Origin: Naasia sp. SYSU D00948
GTDB lineage: Bacteria > Actinomycetota > Actinomycetes > Actinomycetales > Microbacteriaceae
Reading direction: 5' to 3'
NCBI RefSeq assembly: GCF_017916515.1
Contig: NZ_JAFMTA010000001.1
Span: forward strand, 992,001 to 1,056,000
DNA length: 64,000 bases
The position numbers and the translations under genes are program-made. A model generated the notes under the pieces. The model did no database searches and was not told the origin of the DNA. It saw only the letters and a program-made list of their open reading frames with translations. Below, in pieces: positions 49,241 to 56,832 of this stretch. Numbering within the stretch: the stretch's first letter is position 1; every line of letters starts with the position of its first letter.

Positions 49241-49885
49241 ATGGAAGAGCTCCCGGATCCCCGGCTCGACCCCGCCGCCGTGCTCTGGTCCTCCCGGATC
49301 GAGGAGCTCGCCGAGCGTCCCCTGCTCGTGCTGCTGCACGGCATCGGCGCCGACGAGGGCGACCTGTTCTCGATGTCGCCGCAGCTTCCGCTGCACCCCG
49401 TGATCGCCTCGCTCCGGGCTCCGACCCGGCACGGTCCCGGCTGGTCCTGGTACGACCTCGGCACCCCGGGCGACCCGAACAGCGAGGGGGTCGACGCCGC
49501 CGCGCGCGCTGTCCTCGCCTGGCTCGACGAGCTCCCGGTGCAGCCTCCGTCCGTGGGCGTCCTCGGCTTCTCCCAGGGGGCGGCGGTCGCCGCGCAGGCC
49601 CTCCGCCACGACCCCTCCCGCTTCTCGTACGCGGTGCTCCTGTCCGGCTACGTCACCTCCGGGACCGTGGAGGGCGACGAGGAGCTCGCCCGGCTGGCAC
49701 CCCCGGTGTTCTGGGGCCGCGGGACCGAGGACTACGTGATCCCGCCCATCGCGATCGCCTACACGGCCGAGTGGCTGCCCCGGCACACCACGCTCGACGC
49801 CCGCATCTACGAGGGAGTCGGACACTCCGTGTCCCAGCAGGAGCTCGCCGACATAGTGGGCTTCCTGCGCGACCGCCAGCGCTGA
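49241..49885 (+). CDS. Phospholipase/carboxylesterase family serine hydrolase
   Basis: This 214-aa alpha/beta hydrolase has the oxyanion region VLLHGIGADEGDLFSM, the nucleophile elbow GFSQGAAVAAQALR, the acid in WGRGTEDYVIPP, and the histidine in YEGVGHSVS. It belongs to the small carboxylesterase group (YpfH-like). The substrate is not predictable. There is no signal peptide, so it is cytoplasmic. The lhr gene follows on the same strand after 33 bp. Confidence 0.88.
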   Translation: MEELPDPRLDPAAVLWSSRIEELAERPLLVLLHGIGADEGDLFSMSPQLPLHPVIASLRAPTRHGPGWSWYDLGTPGDPNSEGVDAAARAVLAWLDELPVQPPSVGVLGFSQGAAVAAQALRHDPSRFSYAVLLSGYVTSGTVEGDEELARLAPPVFWGRGTEDYVIPPIAIAYTAEWLPRHTTLDARIYEGVGHSVSQQELADIVGFLRDRQR

Positions 49886-49918
49886 GTCGGTGTCGGTGGC
49901 TCCGGGAACAATGGGATC

Positions 49919-52900
49919 ATGACCGCCCCCGACGGGCGCACGCCGCTCGACCGCTTCTCCCCGGCGACCCGGGAGTGGTTCGACGGCGCCTTCCCCGCTC
50001 CGACCGACGCCCAGCTGGGCGCCTGGGAGGCGATCTCGAAGGGCGCCAACGCCCTCGTGGTCGCGCCGACGGGCTCGGGCAAGACGCTCGCGGCCTTCCT
50101 CTGGTCGATCGACCGCCTCGCCGCCGAGGGCGCGCCCGCGGCGGGCGCGCCGCGCACGCGCATCCTGTACCTCTCACCCCTGAAGGCCCTCGGGGTCGAC
50201 GTCGAGCGCAACCTCCGCAGCCCGCTCGTCGGCATCACCCAGACCGCGAAGCGGCACGGTGCAGCGCCGCCGGACATCCGCGTGGGCGTCCGCTCCGGCG
50301 ACACCCCCTCCTCGGACCGGCAGAAGCTGCTGCGCGATCCCCCCGACATCCTGATCACGACTCCCGAGTCGCTGTACCTGATGCTCACCTCCAACGCGCG
50401 CGAGACGCTCCGCGGAGTGGAGACGGTCATCGTCGACGAGGTGCACGCCGTCGCGGGGACGAAGCGCGGATCGCACCTCGCGCTGTCCCTCGAGCGCCTC
50501 GACGCCCTGCTCGAGCGGCCCGCGCAGCGCATCGGGCTCTCCGCCACCGTGCGTCCCCTGGACGAGGTCGCCCGCTTCCTCGGCGGGAGGAATCCGGTGA
50601 TGATCGTGGCGCCGAGCGCGACCAAGCGGTTCGACCTCCGGGTCGTCGTGCCGGTGGAGGACATGAGCGACCTCGGCGCTCCGCCCGCGCCCGAGGGGGC
50701 GCAGAGCGGGCCGTCGAACGGCTCGATCTGGCCGCACGTCGAGGAGGCCATCGTGGACCTCGTCGCCGAGCAGCGATCGACCATCGTCTTCGCCAACTCC
50801 CGGCGGCTCGCGGAGCGGCTGACCGCCCGCCTCAACGAGGTCTGGTCCGAGCGGCTCGAGCTCGAGCTCGCCCCGGCCGGCCTCCCGGCCGCGCAGTACA
50901 TGGCGCAGAGCGGATCCACCCGCGGAGCCGACACGGTGCTCGCGCGCGCCCACCACGGCTCCGTCAGCAAGGAGCAGCGGGCGACAATCGAGGACGACCT
51001 CAAGAGCGGGCGGCTCCGCTGCGTCGTCGCGACCTCCAGCCTCGAGCTCGGCATCGACATGGGCGCGGTCGACCTGGTGGTGCAGGTGGGCGCCCCGCCG
51101 TCGGTGGCGAGCGGTCTCCAGCGCCTCGGCCGCGCCGGCCACCAGGTCGGCGAGGTGTCTCGGGGCGTGGTGTACCCGACGCACCGGGCGGACCTCATCC
51201 ACTCCGCGGTGGCGGCGGGGCGCATGGTCGCCGGGGAGATCGAGGCCCTGGCCGTGCCGGCGAACCCGCTCGACATCCTGGCCCAGCAGACGGTGGCGGC
51301 AGCCGCGATGGACGACCTCGACGTCGAGGAGTGGTTCGACCTCGTCCGCCGCAGCGCCCCGTTCACCTCGCTCCCCCGGTCCGCGTACGACGCCACGCTC
51401 GACCTCCTCGCCGGCCGCTACCCCTCGGACGAGTTCGCCGAGCTCCGGCCCCGCGTGGTGTGGGACCGCGATGCGGGGACGATCACCGGCCGCCCCGGCG
51501 CCCAGCGGCTCGCGGTCACCTCGGGCGGCACCATCCCCGACCGCGGCCTCTTCGGCGTGTTCATGGTGGGGGACGCCGGCTCGTCGTCACGGGTCGGCGA
51601 GCTCGACGAGGAGATGGTCTACGAGTCGAGGGTCGGCGACGTCTTCGCGCTCGGCGCCACCAGCTGGCGCATCCAGGAGATCACCCACGACCGGGTGCTC
51701 GTCACGCCCGCGTTCGGGGAGCCGGGGCGGGTCCCCTTCTGGAAGGGCGACGGCATCGGCCGCCCCGCGGAGCTGGGCCGGGCCATCGGCGCCTTCGTCC
51801 GGGAACTCGGCGGACTCGACGAGGAGGCCGGCGCCCAGCGCGTGCGGCCGCTCGGTCTCGACGAGCGGGCCACCGCCAACCTGCTCGCCTACCTGGCCGA
51901 GCAGCGCACGGCCACGGGCACCCTTCCGACGGACCGGACACTCGTCGTCGAGCGGTTCCACGACGAGCTCGGGGACTGGCGCGTCGTGCTGCATTCCCCG
52001 TACGGCATGCAGGTGCACGCGCCGTGGGCGCTCGCGGTGGGCGCGCGCGTGGAGGAGCGGTACGGCATCGACGGAAACACGATCGCGAGCGACGACGGCA
52101 TCGTCGTCCGCATCCCCGACACCGACGCGGACCCGCCGGGCGCGGAGCTGTTCGTGTTCGATCCCGACGAGATCGAGGCGGTCGTCACAGCCGAGGTGGC
52201 GGGCTCGGCGCTGTTCGCCGCCCGCTTCCGGGAGTGCGCCGCTCGGGCCCTGCTGCTCCCCCGGTACAACCCGGCGCGACGGTCGCCGCTGTGGCAGCAG
52301 CGCCAGCGCGCGTCCCAGCTGCTCGACGTGGCGCGCAAGTACCCGTCCTTCCCGATCGTCCTCGAGACCATCCGGGAGGTGCTGCAGGACGTCTACGACC
52401 TGCCGGCCCTGAACTCCGTCAGCCGCGAGCTCGCCTCGCGGCGCATTCGGATGGTCGAGACGACGACGGAGGCGGCCTCGCCCTTCGCGAGCTCCATCCT
52501 CTTCGGGTACGTGGGCGCCTTCATGTACGAGGGGGACAGCCCGCTCGCCGAACGCCGCGCGGCCGCGCTCTCCCTGGACGCCTCCCTGCTGTCGGAGCTG
52601 CTCGGGCGCACCGAGCTGCGGGAGCTCCTCGACCCCGCCGTCATCGAGCGCACCGAGCGCGAGCTGCAGCGCCTCGTCGAGGACCGCAAGGCCCGGGACC
52701 TCGAGGGCGTCGCGGACCTGCTCCGCCTGCTCGGGCCGCTCACCGCCGAGGAGGTCGAGGCCCGCGTCCAGCCCGAGGGCGTCCCCCTCGCCCGCGGCTG
52801 GCTGGACGACCTGGTGTCCGCCCGCCGCGCGCTGCGGGTCACGTTCGCGGGCTCCGAGTGGTGGGCGGCGATCGAGGACGCCAGCCGCCTCAGGGACGCG

Positions 52901-54460
52901 CTCGGAGTCCCCCTCCCGATCGGCACGCCCACTGCGTTCGTCGAGCCGGTGGACGACCCGCTCGCGGACCTCGTCGGCCGGTACGCCCGCACCCACGGAC
53001 CCTTCACGGCGTCCGCCGCAGCGGCCCGCCTCGGGCTGGGCGTCGCGGTCGTGACGGACACGCTGCGCCGGCTCGCGGCTCAGCGGCGCGTCGCGGACGG
53101 GGAGTTCCGCCCGGGCGGGCAGGGCACGGAGTGGTGCGACGTCGAGGTGCTCCGCCGCCTCCGGAGCCGCTCCCTCGCCGCGCTGCGCAAGGAGGTCGAG
53201 CCGGTCGACCACGCGACCTACGCCCGGTTCCTGCCCGGGTGGCAGCAGGTGGGCGGGAAGCTGCGCGGAGTGGACGGCGTCGCGACCGTCATCGACCAGC
53301 TGGCGGGCGTGCCGATCCCCGCGAGCGCCTGGGAGACCCTGATCCTGCCGGCGCGGGTGCGGGACTACTCCCCGGCGATGCTCGACGAGCTCACGGCGAC
53401 GGGCGAGGTGCTCTGGAGCGGATCCGGCGCGCTTCCGGGCAACGACGGCTGGGTCAGCCTGCACCTGGCGGACACGGTCGCCGTCACGCTGCCGGATCAG
53501 ACGGAGCCCGAGCTGAGCCCGCTGGAGCGCGAGATCCTCTCCGCCCTCGGCAGCGGCGGGGCCTACTTCTTCCGCCAGCTGTCCGACGCCGTCGGCAGCC
53601 TCGACGACGACGCGATGCGCACCGCGATCTGGAACCTCGTGTGGGCCGGCCTCGTGACGAACGACACCTTCGCGCCGCTGCGCGCTCTCGTCGGCTCCGG
53701 CGGGTCGGCCCACCGACAGCCGCGGCGCCCGACGCGACCACGGTCCTACCGGGGACGGGGGCTGCCGAGACCCGCTCTGCCGACCCGCACCGGGCCCCCC
53801 GTGGTGGGCGGCCGCTGGTCGATCGTCCCCCTCGCCGAGAGCGACCCGACGCTGCGCGCGGCGGCCGCTGCCGAGATCCTGCTCGACCGGCACGGCATCG
53901 TCACGCGCGGGGCGGTGGCCGCCGAGCGCGTGCCCGGCGGCTTCGCGCTGGTCTACAAGACGCTCAGCGCGTTCGAGGAGAGCGGGAAGGCCCGTCGCGG
54001 CTACTTCATCTCGTCCCTCGGCGCCGCCCAGTTCGCCACGTCCGGCGCTGTGGACCGCCTCCGCTCGTTCGCACGGGATCCCGGCGACGAGCGCACCGAG
54101 ACGACCTGCGTCGCGCTCGCGGCCACCGATCCGGCGAACCCGTACGGCGCCGCGCTGCCGTGGCCGGCGCTCGAGGGACATCGCCCGGGCAGGAAGGCCG
54201 GCGGGCTGGTCGTCCTCCAGGACGGCGCCCTCGCCCTCTACCTCGAGCGCGGGGGCAAGACGATGCTCACCTTCACCCAGGATCCCGGATCGCTCACTCA
54301 GGCGACCGCCGCTCTCGCGGACCTGGTGCGCAGCGGAGCGGTGGACAGACTGACGATCGAGAAGGTCAACGGCGACTTCGTCGTCGGCACGGAGGCCGGC
54401 CGGGCGCTCGAGGCGGCCGGGTTCACCGCGACGCCGAGCGGATTGCGGCTGCGTGCCTGA
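49919..54460 (+). CDS. lhr: Large ATP-dependent helicase Lhr
   Basis: Lhr is a superfamily 2 3'-5' DNA translocase linked to DNA repair. The 1513-aa protein has Walker A VAPTGSGKT at about 48-56 and DEVH in VIVDEVHAVAGTKRG. The second RecA domain follows (ATSSLELGIDMGAVDLVVQ, then LQRLGRAGHQ), with a winged-helix and the long Lhr-specific C-terminal region. Its length is typical. Near residues 1260-1285 lies a Pro/Arg-rich linker (PRRPTRPRSYRGRG). The stop lies 8 bp inside the Nei-type glycosylase gene, suggesting co-translation of two repair factors. Confidence 0.96.
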   Translation: MTAPDGRTPLDRFSPATREWFDGAFPAPTDAQLGAWEAISKGANALVVAPTGSGKTLAAFLWSIDRLAAEGAPAAGAPRTRILYLSPLKALGVDVERNLRSPLVGITQTAKRHGAAPPDIRVGVRSGDTPSSDRQKLLRDPPDILITTPESLYLMLTSNARETLRGVETVIVDEVHAVAGTKRGSHLALSLERLDALLERPAQRIGLSATVRPLDEVARFLGGRNPVMIVAPSATKRFDLRVVVPVEDMSDLGAPPAPEGAQSGPSNGSIWPHVEEAIVDLVAEQRSTIVFANSRRLAERLTARLNEVWSERLELELAPAGLPAAQYMAQSGSTRGADTVLARAHHGSVSKEQRATIEDDLKSGRLRCVVATSSLELGIDMGAVDLVVQVGAPPSVASGLQRLGRAGHQVGEVSRGVVYPTHRADLIHSAVAAGRMVAGEIEALAVPANPLDILAQQTVAAAAMDDLDVEEWFDLVRRSAPFTSLPRSAYDATLDLLAGRYPSDEFAELRPRVVWDRDAGTITGRPGAQRLAVTSGGTIPDRGLFGVFMVGDAGSSSRVGELDEEMVYESRVGDVFALGATSWRIQEITHDRVLVTPAFGEPGRVPFWKGDGIGRPAELGRAIGAFVRELGGLDEEAGAQRVRPLGLDERATANLLAYLAEQRTATGTLPTDRTLVVERFHDELGDWRVVLHSPYGMQVHAPWALAVGARVEERYGIDGNTIASDDGIVVRIPDTDADPPGAELFVFDPDEIEAVVTAEVAGSALFAARFRECAARALLLPRYNPARRSPLWQQRQRASQLLDVARKYPSFPIVLETIREVLQDVYDLPALNSVSRELASRRIRMVETTTEAASPFASSILFGYVGAFMYEGDSPLAERRAAALSLDASLLSELLGRTELRELLDPAVIERTERELQRLVEDRKARDLEGVADLLRLLGPLTAEEVEARVQPEGVPLARGWLDDLVSARRALRVTFAGSEWWAAIEDASRLRDALGVPLPIGTPTAFVEPVDDPLADLVGRYARTHGPFTASAAAARLGLGVAVVTDTLRRLAAQRRVADGEFRPGGQGTEWCDVEVLRRLRSRSLAALRKEVEPVDHATYARFLPGWQQVGGKLRGVDGVATVIDQLAGVPIPASAWETLILPARVRDYSPAMLDELTATGEVLWSGSGALPGNDGWVSLHLADTVAVTLPDQTEPELSPLEREILSALGSGGAYFFRQLSDAVGSLDDDAMRTAIWNLVWAGLVTNDTFAPLRALVGSGGSAHRQPRRPTRPRSYRGRGLPRPALPTRTGPPVVGGRWSIVPLAESDPTLRAAAAAEILLDRHGIVTRGAVAAERVPGGFALVYKTLSAFEESGKARRGYFISSLGAAQFATSGAVDRLRSFARDPGDERTETTCVALAATDPANPYGAALPWPALEGHRPGRKAGGLVVLQDGALALYLERGGKTMLTFTQDPGSLTQATAALADLVRSGAVDRLTIEKVNGDFVVGTEAGRALEAAGFTATPSGLRLRA

Positions 54461-55247
54461 GGGCGACACCGTCTATCAGGCCGCTCGCCGGCTGGATGCG
54501 GCGCTGCGCGGCAAGACGCTCATCCGCTCCGATGTGCGGGTGCCGCGCTTCGCGACCGTGGACCTCTCGGGACAGACGGTGCACGAGGTCGTCTCGCGCG
54601 GGAAGCACCTTCTGATGCGAGTGGGCGACACGACCATCCACTCCCACCTCAAGATGGAGGGCGTCTGGCAGGTCTACCCGCGCGGCGACCGCTGGCGCCG
54701 CCCCGCCCACGAGGCGCGGATCGTGCTGGAGACCGAGGACGTCCAGGCGGTCGGCTTCGCGCTGGGCGTCCTCGAGGTCCTGCCGACGGCGGAGGAGGAC
54801 ACCGCGGTAGGCCACCTCGGCCCTGACCTGCTCGGCCCCGACTGGGACCCCGCTGAGGCGGAGCGGCGGCTGCGCGCCCAGGCCGGCCGGCCGATCGGGA
54901 TCGCGCTGCTGGATCAGCGCGTCATGGCGGGGCTCGGCAACGTGTACCGCAGCGAGATCTGCTTCCTGCGCGGCGTCCTCCCGACGCGGCCGGTGGAGGA
55001 GGTACCGGACCTCGCGGCCTGGGTGGACCTCAGCCGCCGCACCATGCTGTCCAATCGGGACCGCCCCCGGCGCGTGTTCACCGGGAGTCTCCGGCGCGGC
55101 GAGGGCTTCTGGGTGTACGGCCGGGAGGGGCTGCCCTGCCGCCGCTGCGGCACCCCGATCCGGCTCGCGGAACTCGGTGACCCGCTCGTCCCCGGGCGCG
55201 GCAGCACCGATCGGCAGGTCTACTGGTGCCCTCGGTGCCAGTCCTGA
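54453..55247 (+). CDS. Fpg/Nei family DNA glycosylase (Nei2-like)
   Basis: This protein removes oxidised bases and nicks the strand. The 264-aa product begins PEGDTVYQAARRLDAAL with the catalytic Pro2 and Glu3. It has HSHLKMEGVWQVY, the helix-two-turn-helix (MAGLGNVYRSEICFLRG), and a C-terminal zinc finger (CRRCGTPI, CPRCQ) with the Arg finger region. It is closest to mycobacterial Nei2 proteins, an inference from the start and the central insert. The GTG at 54453 overlaps lhr by 8 bp. Confidence 0.93.
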   Translation: MPEGDTVYQAARRLDAALRGKTLIRSDVRVPRFATVDLSGQTVHEVVSRGKHLLMRVGDTTIHSHLKMEGVWQVYPRGDRWRRPAHEARIVLETEDVQAVGFALGVLEVLPTAEEDTAVGHLGPDLLGPDWDPAEAERRLRAQAGRPIGIALLDQRVMAGLGNVYRSEICFLRGVLPTRPVEEVPDLAAWVDLSRRTMLSNRDRPRRVFTGSLRRGEGFWVYGREGLPCRRCGTPIRLAELGDPLVPGRGSTDRQVYWCPRCQS

Positions 55248-55271
55248 AGTCCCCTCGGCGAACTGTTCGGA

Positions 55272-55288
55272 AACGATTCGATAACGAT
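55272..55288 (+). promoter_or_regulatory. 11-bp-spaced direct repeat AACGAT upstream of a small membrane protein
   Basis: AACGAT occurs at 55272-55277 and 55283-55288, one helical turn apart, as expected of a tandem response-regulator site (MtrA-type boxes in actinobacteria have such spacing). It lies 150 bp before the gene at 55442. The space between contains a CCTCGA/TCGAGG stem and is otherwise empty. Confidence 0.35.
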
Positions 55289-55441
55289 CGCCTCGGCGTC
55301 GGTGGTGCCCGGTACTCTGCCTGCACCGGGGAGGAAGCACCCCCCTCGACGGCGCGACGAACGCAGGGAGCGAGCGCGGCATCGAGGGTCCTTCGCGGCT
55401 GAGGACGGGGTCGGCTGAGCCCCGAGATCACGGTCACCCGA

Positions 55442-55723
55442 ATGGCCACTGCAGTACCCGAGGCACCCACCACGACGATCAACGCGACAGCGCCCACGAC
55501 GACAACGGGCGAGCTCGCACTCCCGATCACGTCCGGCGACATGCTGGGCAGACTGACCCTGGCGTCGTCCGTCGCGCCCGCTCAGCACTCCCGGCACCAT
55601 GCCGTCACGCACCGCCGGGAGACGTTCCGGCCGCCGCGACGCGACATCGTGCTCATGTGGGCCGCCACCGTCGCCCTGACGGTGACCGCCCTCGTGATCG
55701 CGATCGCGATCATCGCCGGCTGA
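55442..55723 (+). CDS. Small Thr-rich single-pass membrane protein, unknown function
   Basis: I do not recognise this 93-aa protein. It has a Thr/Ala-rich N-terminal 35 residues, a basic His/Arg segment (SRHHAVTHRRETFRPPRR) and one C-terminal membrane helix (MWAATVALTVTALVIAIAII). No lipobox or signal peptide is present, so a tail-anchored topology with the N-terminus inside is likely. The ribosome binding site is weak. It converges on the next gene. Confidence 0.6.
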   Translation: MATAVPEAPTTTINATAPTTTTGELALPITSGDMLGRLTLASSVAPAQHSRHHAVTHRRETFRPPRRDIVLMWAATVALTVTALVIAIAIIAG

Positions 55724-55749
55724 GGCGCGAGCACCGCGTAGGCGGTCGG

Positions 55750-55974
55750 TCAGGCGCTGCGCGCCTGCCAGTCGGCGCACGCCTCCTCGAGCTGGGAGCA
55801 GCACTCCTGCACCTGCTGCCTGGAGCGTGAGACCAGGCGGCGCAGCCCCATCCCGCGCGCCGGCCGGTCGAGGCGGAGCCGCTCCGCGACGACGCGCTGC
55901 CGCTCGAGCGCGTCGGTCAGCGCCCTCTCCTCCGCCGCTCGGAGGGAGGGGAAGTACTCGGTGGTGACGAGCAT
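55750..55974 (-). CDS. Small charged protein, unknown function
   Basis: This 74-aa, mostly helical, Arg/Glu-rich product has no motif I recognise. A strong AGGAGG ribosome binding site 5 nt before the ATG at 55974 supports that it is translated. Two adjacent cysteines (ECCSQLEEAC) and a Trp near the end are the only notable features. It stands just downstream of the signalling operon (119 bp) on the same strand. Confidence 0.62.
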   Translation of the reverse strand: MLVTTEYFPSLRAAEERALTDALERQRVVAERLRLDRPARGMGLRRLVSRSRQQVQECCSQLEEACADWQARSA

Positions 55975-56092
55975 GAGAACCTCCTGGTTTCGACGTCCTC
56001 AATCTGCTCCTGGCGCTTTCTCGACACCAGTGGCGTTCCTGCCATCCGACGTGCAAAGCGCGCCATGCCGCCACAGTGCCGGCACGGGCCGG

Positions 56093-56503
56093 CTAGGGAC
56101 GAGCCGGGGCCCGGTCGATCCTCAGGTTCCACACGTTGCGGCCCCGCTCCCGCTCGCAGGCGGACGCGTCGACGACAGCGGTGGCGATGGCGAGGCCGCG
56201 ACCCCCGACCGCGTCGGCGGCCGGCATGTCGGGGACCTCCGCCGGCACGGGAGCGCCGTCGTCCTCGATCCGCACGGCGACCGAGTCCGAGGCCACCACG
56301 ACCTCCATCTCGAGGACCGTCGCCGAGCCCCCGTGGCGGACGACGTTCGACACCACTTCGCTGACCGCGAGGTCGAGGCGCGTCCGGTCCTCCTGCGGGA
56401 CCGACGGATCCGCTCGCCAGGCATCCTGCAAACTCTCCGCGGCGAGCGCGAGGAGGTCGGCGGACACCGGAGCGGTGAAGCGCGAGCGATGGAGCTCAGG
56501 CAT
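56093..56503 (-). CDS. RsbW-like serine kinase/anti-sigma-type ATPase
   Basis: The 136-aa protein is a single HATPase domain of the RsbW/SpoIIAB group: N box LDLAVSEVVSNVVRHGG (about 43-59), G1 box VRIEDDGAPVP, and G2 region AVGGRGLAIATAVVD. Such proteins phosphorylate a STAS partner or bind a sigma factor. The neighbouring STAS gene, which it overlaps by 8 bp, is the obvious partner. No sigma factor gene lies nearby, so its output target is open. Confidence 0.88.
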   Translation of the reverse strand: MPELHRSRFTAPVSADLLALAAESLQDAWRADPSVPQEDRTRLDLAVSEVVSNVVRHGGSATVLEMEVVVASDSVAVRIEDDGAPVPAEVPDMPAADAVGGRGLAIATAVVDASACERERGRNVWNLRIDRAPARP

Positions 56504-56831
56504 CGGCGAACGCGGACCCGCTGTCGGCGTACACCCGCAGCACCCGGTCCACCTTCGTCAGGCGCAGGACCATCACGACGGCGTCCGACGCACGGGCGAG
56601 GCGGAGATCGCCGCCCGCCTCCCGCGCCGTCTTGAGGGAGGCGATGATCGCCCCCAGACCCGACGAGTCGAGGAAGTCGACGCCCTGCAGATCCAGCACG
56701 ATCCGCCGGTTCCCGGCCTGCACTCGCTCCGCGATGAGCGACCGCAGCGCGGGCGCGGCGACGAGGTTGAGGCGTCCCCGCGGCGCGATCTCGTGCGTTC
56801 CGCCGGGCAGCTTCTGCTCCGTGAACTCCAC
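56496..56831 (-). CDS. STAS-domain anti-sigma-factor antagonist-like protein
   Basis: The 111-aa product is one STAS domain: APRGRLNLVAAPALRSLIAE, then the phosphorylation loop DLQGVDFLDSSGLGAIIASL with Ser about position 60, then RLTKVDRVLRVYADSGSAF. In partner switching the RsbW-type kinase modifies that Ser and a PP2C phosphatase restores it; both are in this operon. The GTG at 56831 is chosen since AAGGAGG lies 6 nt upstream, spanning the stop of the glycosyltransferase gene. Confidence 0.9.
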   Translation of the reverse strand: MEFTEQKLPGGTHEIAPRGRLNLVAAPALRSLIAERVQAGNRRIVLDLQGVDFLDSSGLGAIIASLKTAREAGGDLRLARASDAVVMVLRLTKVDRVLRVYADSGSAFADA

Positions 56832-56832
56832 C

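Noticed and set aside
48928-54615. A very long plus-strand frame parallel to lhr
   Set aside because: It is an Arg/Pro/Gly-rich shadow frame produced by high GC; the Lhr motifs are in the 49919-54460 frame.
55326-55441. Possible c-di-AMP (ydaO) type riboswitch before the small membrane protein
   Set aside because: The leader is GC-rich with some stems, but none of the conserved riboswitch core elements can be recognised.
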